From JABMRW01 sp964396965 (GTDB taxonomy: Bacteria; Chloroflexota; Dehalococcoidia; Dehalococcoidales; BS750m-G39), in contig CAYNGD010000038.1 of assembly GCA_964396965.1 (NCBI GenBank), positions 1-7,975 of the forward strand: a DNA stretch of 7,975 nt, given 5' to 3'. Below the pieces are notes generated by a model. That model ran no database searches, had not been told where the DNA came from, and saw only the letters and a list, made by a program, of their open reading frames with translations. This document shows, in pieces, positions 6,328 to 7,975 of the stretch (its first letter is position 1; the number at the start of each line of letters is the position of its first letter). A program made the position numbers and the translations under genes.

Positions 6328-7152
6328 ATGAACCTGAAGGGAAAGGTAGCTCTGATAACCGGCGGGGGCACTGGTATAGGCACCGCCATCGCTGAGCGCT
6401 TTATCGCCGATGGCGCCAAGGTCTGTATCACCGGCCGCCGCAAAGAAATGCTGGAAAAGGTGGCTAAATCGCTCCCCTCAGAGACGGTAGTCACCTGTCC
6501 GGGGGATGTGTCCAAGGAAGAAGATGTAAAGCGCATGGTGGAGACGACGGTGAAGTTCGGCGGCAAACTCAATGTGCTGGTGAACAACGCCGCCATAAAC
6601 CGCTCGTTTCCTATCGCCGAGCTTGACCCCAAGCTGTGGCGGGAGGTTATCGAGGTGAACCTGACCGGTCCCTTTCTGCTCATGAAGGCGGTAATACCGC
6701 TCATGATTAAAGAGGGTGGTGGCTCCATCATCAATATTGCCTCGGTCGGCGGCCTGCGCTGCCTGCCCAGTCACCCGGCCTACTGCAGCTCGAAGGCCGG
6801 CCTGATTATGCTCACTCAGCAGGCGGCGCTGGAATACGGACGTAAGAACATCCGCTGCAACGTCGTTTGCCCTGGCGGTGTCAAAACCGATATGACGGAG
6901 GAAGACTTCGGTCAGTTCGGCAAGATGCTCGGCATAGAACCCCAGACCTTCATCAATCAGATAGCGCAGGAGATACCCATGCGCCGCTTCGCCGATTCAC
7001 CGGAAATGGGCGGTCTTTGCAGCTACCTGGCCAGCGACGAATCATCGTTTATGACCGGGGCTGTCCTCGTCATCGACGGCGGGACGGCCGTGGTCGATGT
7101 TGTCGGGGCGGCCATAACGGCGGCGATGAAGAAGGGTGGCCTGGTTGATTAA
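6328..7152 (+). CDS. Short-chain dehydrogenase/reductase (classical SDR, FabG-like)
   Basis: The 274-aa product is a classical SDR with a full set of motifs: cofactor loop TGGGTGIG (11-18), D60 in 'GDVS', NNAA (86-89), Asn111 in 'VNLTG', catalytic Ser139 in 'INIAS', Tyr152 and Lys156 in YCSSK, and 'CPGGVKTDM' (181-189). Arg37-Arg38 after the second strand favour NADP(H) over NAD(H). It should interconvert a hydroxyl and a keto group on a soluble, possibly CoA-bound, intermediate. After the usual C-terminal 'FMTGAVLVIDGG' (241-252) there is an extra ~22-residue hydrophobic, alanine/valine-rich tail ending 'MKKGGLVD'. The ribosome site AGGAGGT (6315-6321) lies 6 nt before the ATG. The gene sits 45 bp after the flavoprotein gene and 62 bp before the cupin gene, consistent with one operon. 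The substrate is unknown. Confidence 0.92.
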   Translation: MNLKGKVALITGGGTGIGTAIAERFIADGAKVCITGRRKEMLEKVAKSLPSETVVTCPGDVSKEEDVKRMVETTVKFGGKLNVLVNNAAINRSFPIAELDPKLWREVIEVNLTGPFLLMKAVIPLMIKEGGGSIINIASVGGLRCLPSHPAYCSSKAGLIMLTQQAALEYGRKNIRCNVVCPGGVKTDMTEEDFGQFGKMLGIEPQTFINQIAQEIPMRRFADSPEMGGLCSYLASDESSFMTGAVLVIDGGTAVVDVVGAAITAAMKKGGLVD

Positions 7153-7214
7153 AGGGGCCGAGCCGAATTTTCAATTCAGGGTACAAAAAATTTTGGAAGG
7201 GAGTAAAGAGGAAA

Positions 7215-7670
7215 ATGGCTGATTATCACAAGAACCTGGTGACAAAACCGAGGTACGAGGTACAAACCGGATTCGATGACGTCAAAGGTCGGCAGTATCC
7301 TACCATGACCTATATGAGCAATGAGCTCGTGCCCGGGAGTAATGTCTATATCGAAATGGGCTGGGTGTATGCTATGCCCGATCCCAACCCCCATATTCCC
7401 GAACATACTCACGACAACTCTGACGAGTTCGTCCTCCATATCGGTTCCGACTATAAAAACCCTGAAGACCTCGGCGGGGAGATAGAGTTCGTGGTGGGGG
7501 ACTCACCGATCAAGATTAATAAGACCTCAGCCATCTATATTCCCAAGGGGGTAGTACATGGCCCCCTGACCTGGAAGGATGTCAGCCGGCCGCACCTGCA
7601 GATGACGATAATAATGGGCGCTGGCACGCTGGCTGAAGCGGCCCCGGCGGGCTACGGCGGCGAAAAATAG
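7215..7670 (+). CDS. Small cupin-domain metalloprotein
   Basis: The 151-aa product is a single-domain cupin. Motif 1 is visible as H64-T-H66 followed by E71 in 'EHTHDNSDEF', with an additional His60 in 'NPHIPEHTH'. Motif 2 is 'IYIPKGVVHGPL' (107-118), giving the fourth ligand His115. The usual two-His-Glu-His metal site is therefore intact, and Fe, Mn, Ni or Zn are all possible. The segment between the motifs (about 72-106) is longer than in minimal cupins and includes 'YKNPEDLGGEIEF'. The tail is Ala/Gly rich. There is no signal peptide, so it is probably cytoplasmic. Such proteins can be dioxygenases, decarboxylases, isomerases or sensors, and the sequence does not decide between them. ATG 7215 follows a purine-rich site (AGAGG, 7207-7211). 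It is the last gene of the apparent operon. Confidence 0.85.
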   Translation: MADYHKNLVTKPRYEVQTGFDDVKGRQYPTMTYMSNELVPGSNVYIEMGWVYAMPDPNPHIPEHTHDNSDEFVLHIGSDYKNPEDLGGEIEFVVGDSPIKINKTSAIYIPKGVVHGPLTWKDVSRPHLQMTIIMGAGTLAEAAPAGYGGEK

Positions 7671-7733
7671 AATAATCGGGCTATTCCCCTATTGATAACC
7701 GCATGTTAAGTCTCCGGACAAGGGGGCGAGGAG

Positions 7734-7743
7734 GGCTATAGCC
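7734..7743. repeat. 10-bp perfect palindrome in the gap before the lipoprotein gene
   Basis: GGCTATAGCC is self-complementary. It lies in the otherwise featureless gap 7671-7841 and could be an operator half-site pair. The gap also contains a 10-bp direct repeat, TTGATAACCG, at 7692-7701 and 7793-7802. No convincing -35/-10 pair was found here. Confidence 0.25.
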
Positions 7744-7799
7744 TAAGATAACACTCATAATAAGGAGGGCCTATGTAAATATAGTGAACTGGTTGATAA

Positions 7800-7819
7800 C
7801 CGGGGAAACCCGGAATTTT
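7800..7819 (+). terminator. GAAA-tetraloop hairpin with short T-run (weak terminator or leader element)
   Basis: CCGGG (7800-7804), GAAA (7805-7808) and CCCGG (7809-7813) make a compact stem capped by a GNRA loop, followed by AATTTTA. The stem is short and the T-run is only four bases, so termination would be weak. It sits 22 nt upstream of the GTG of the lipoprotein gene and could end the cupin transcript or act in the leader of the next gene. Confidence 0.4.
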
Positions 7820-7841
7820 AAAGAAGGGGGAGGGTAAAATA

Positions 7842-7975
7842 GTGAGAAGGTTATATTTAATCACACTGTTTATTGCACTGTTGGCACTGGTGGTGTTTCC
7901 CGCCTGCGAAGGTAACGGTGACGGTGACGGTGGGCCTGTAGCCCCCGACTATATTCTCATCGGTGATACCGTATC
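7842..7975 (+). CDS. Lipoprotein precursor, 3' partial, possibly an ABC-transporter solute-binding protein
   Basis: A GTG start at 7842 has GGAGG (7829-7833) 8 nt upstream. The frame stays open for 44 codons to the window edge. Two Arg residues are followed by a hydrophobic segment (4-20) and a lipobox-like FPA|C with Cys22 as the predicted lipidated residue. The -3 Phe is less usual than Leu or Val. A flexible, Gly/Asp-rich linker (G-N-G-D-G-D-G-G), encoded by near-tandem hexamers GGTAAC/GGTGAC/GGTGAC/GGTGGG (7911-7934), leads into 'YILIGDTV'. A strand of this type after a lipoprotein linker is common at the start of branched-chain amino-acid-type periplasmic binding proteins. That assignment is an inference, because only the beginning is seen. 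If correct, it would be the uptake component for this catabolic cluster. Confidence 0.65.
   Translation, partial: MRRLYLITLFIALLALVVFPACEGNGDGDGGPVAPDYILIGDTV

Noticed and set aside
6273..6734. Reverse-strand 153-aa open frame opposite the SDR gene
   Set aside because: It is the antisense shadow of well-conserved SDR motifs, is Ser/Pro rich and has no recognisable motif.
6867..7148. Overlapping 93-aa + strand frame within the SDR gene
   Set aside because: Arg/His-rich product in the wrong frame, fully inside the SDR coding region.
7169..7185. GAATT/AATTC dyad in the SDR-cupin spacer
   Set aside because: Short AT-rich stem that is likely to arise by chance. No terminator run directly follows and the spacing fits simple operon linkage.
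1..7975. CRISPR arrays, tRNA or rRNA genes, insertion sequences
   Set aside because: No regularly spaced repeats, no cloverleaf or rRNA-like conserved segments, and no transposase frame or terminal inverted repeats were seen.

Overview
The window is a gene-dense stretch of bacterial DNA with every recognisable gene on the + strand. Moderate GC, frequent ATA (Ile) and AGG (Arg) codons, TTG and GTG starts, strong AGGAGG-type ribosome binding sites, and a split dikinase next to acyl-CoA-dehydrogenase, SDR and cupin genes suggest an anaerobic catabolic bacterium. My best guess is an uncultured Dehalococcoidia/Chloroflexota or sediment deltaproteobacterium-like lineage. No marker gene is present, so this placement is only an inference.

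Layout. (1) Positions 1-239 hold the last ~78 codons of a LysR-type regulator. (2) Positions 240-478 are a regulatory gap with a good sigma70-type promoter (TTGATT-N17-TATACT) and a perfect 13-bp dyad just after the -10 box. (3) Positions 479-3261 hold two genes that together form a split PEP-synthase-like dikinase: an ATP-grasp subunit (346 aa), then a substrate-binding plus phosphohistidine-swivel subunit (566 aa, His524). The pyruvate/PEP barrel is absent. This layout matches phenylphosphate synthase PpsB/PpsA and, in fused form, rifampin phosphotransferase. (4) Positions 3262-3352 are a spacer with two adjacent perfect hairpins. (5) Positions 3353-4588 encode a divergent Tm-1-like/UPF0261 protein. 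(6) Positions 4589-4977 are a leader region with a second promoter candidate, a G5/C5 hairpin, a 57-codon small ORF and a strong intrinsic terminator lying inside the 3' end of that ORF. (7) Positions 4978-7670 hold an acyl-CoA-dehydrogenase-fold flavoprotein lacking both known catalytic-base positions, then an SDR oxidoreductase and a metal-binding cupin. (8) From 7671 there is a 171-bp gap, then the start of a lipoprotein, possibly an ABC-transporter solute-binding protein, cut by the window end.

How the genes may work together (inference). The set looks like a catabolic island for an unidentified organic substrate. The lipoprotein would take it up, and the split dikinase would activate a hydroxyl or enol group using both high-energy bonds of ATP. 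The flavoprotein, SDR and cupin would then carry out redox, hydration or isomerisation steps. The Tm-1-like protein has no assigned role. The most unusual points are the dikinase without an identified substrate, the flavoprotein without a canonical catalytic glutamate, and the terminator embedded in a small leader ORF upstream of the second operon.
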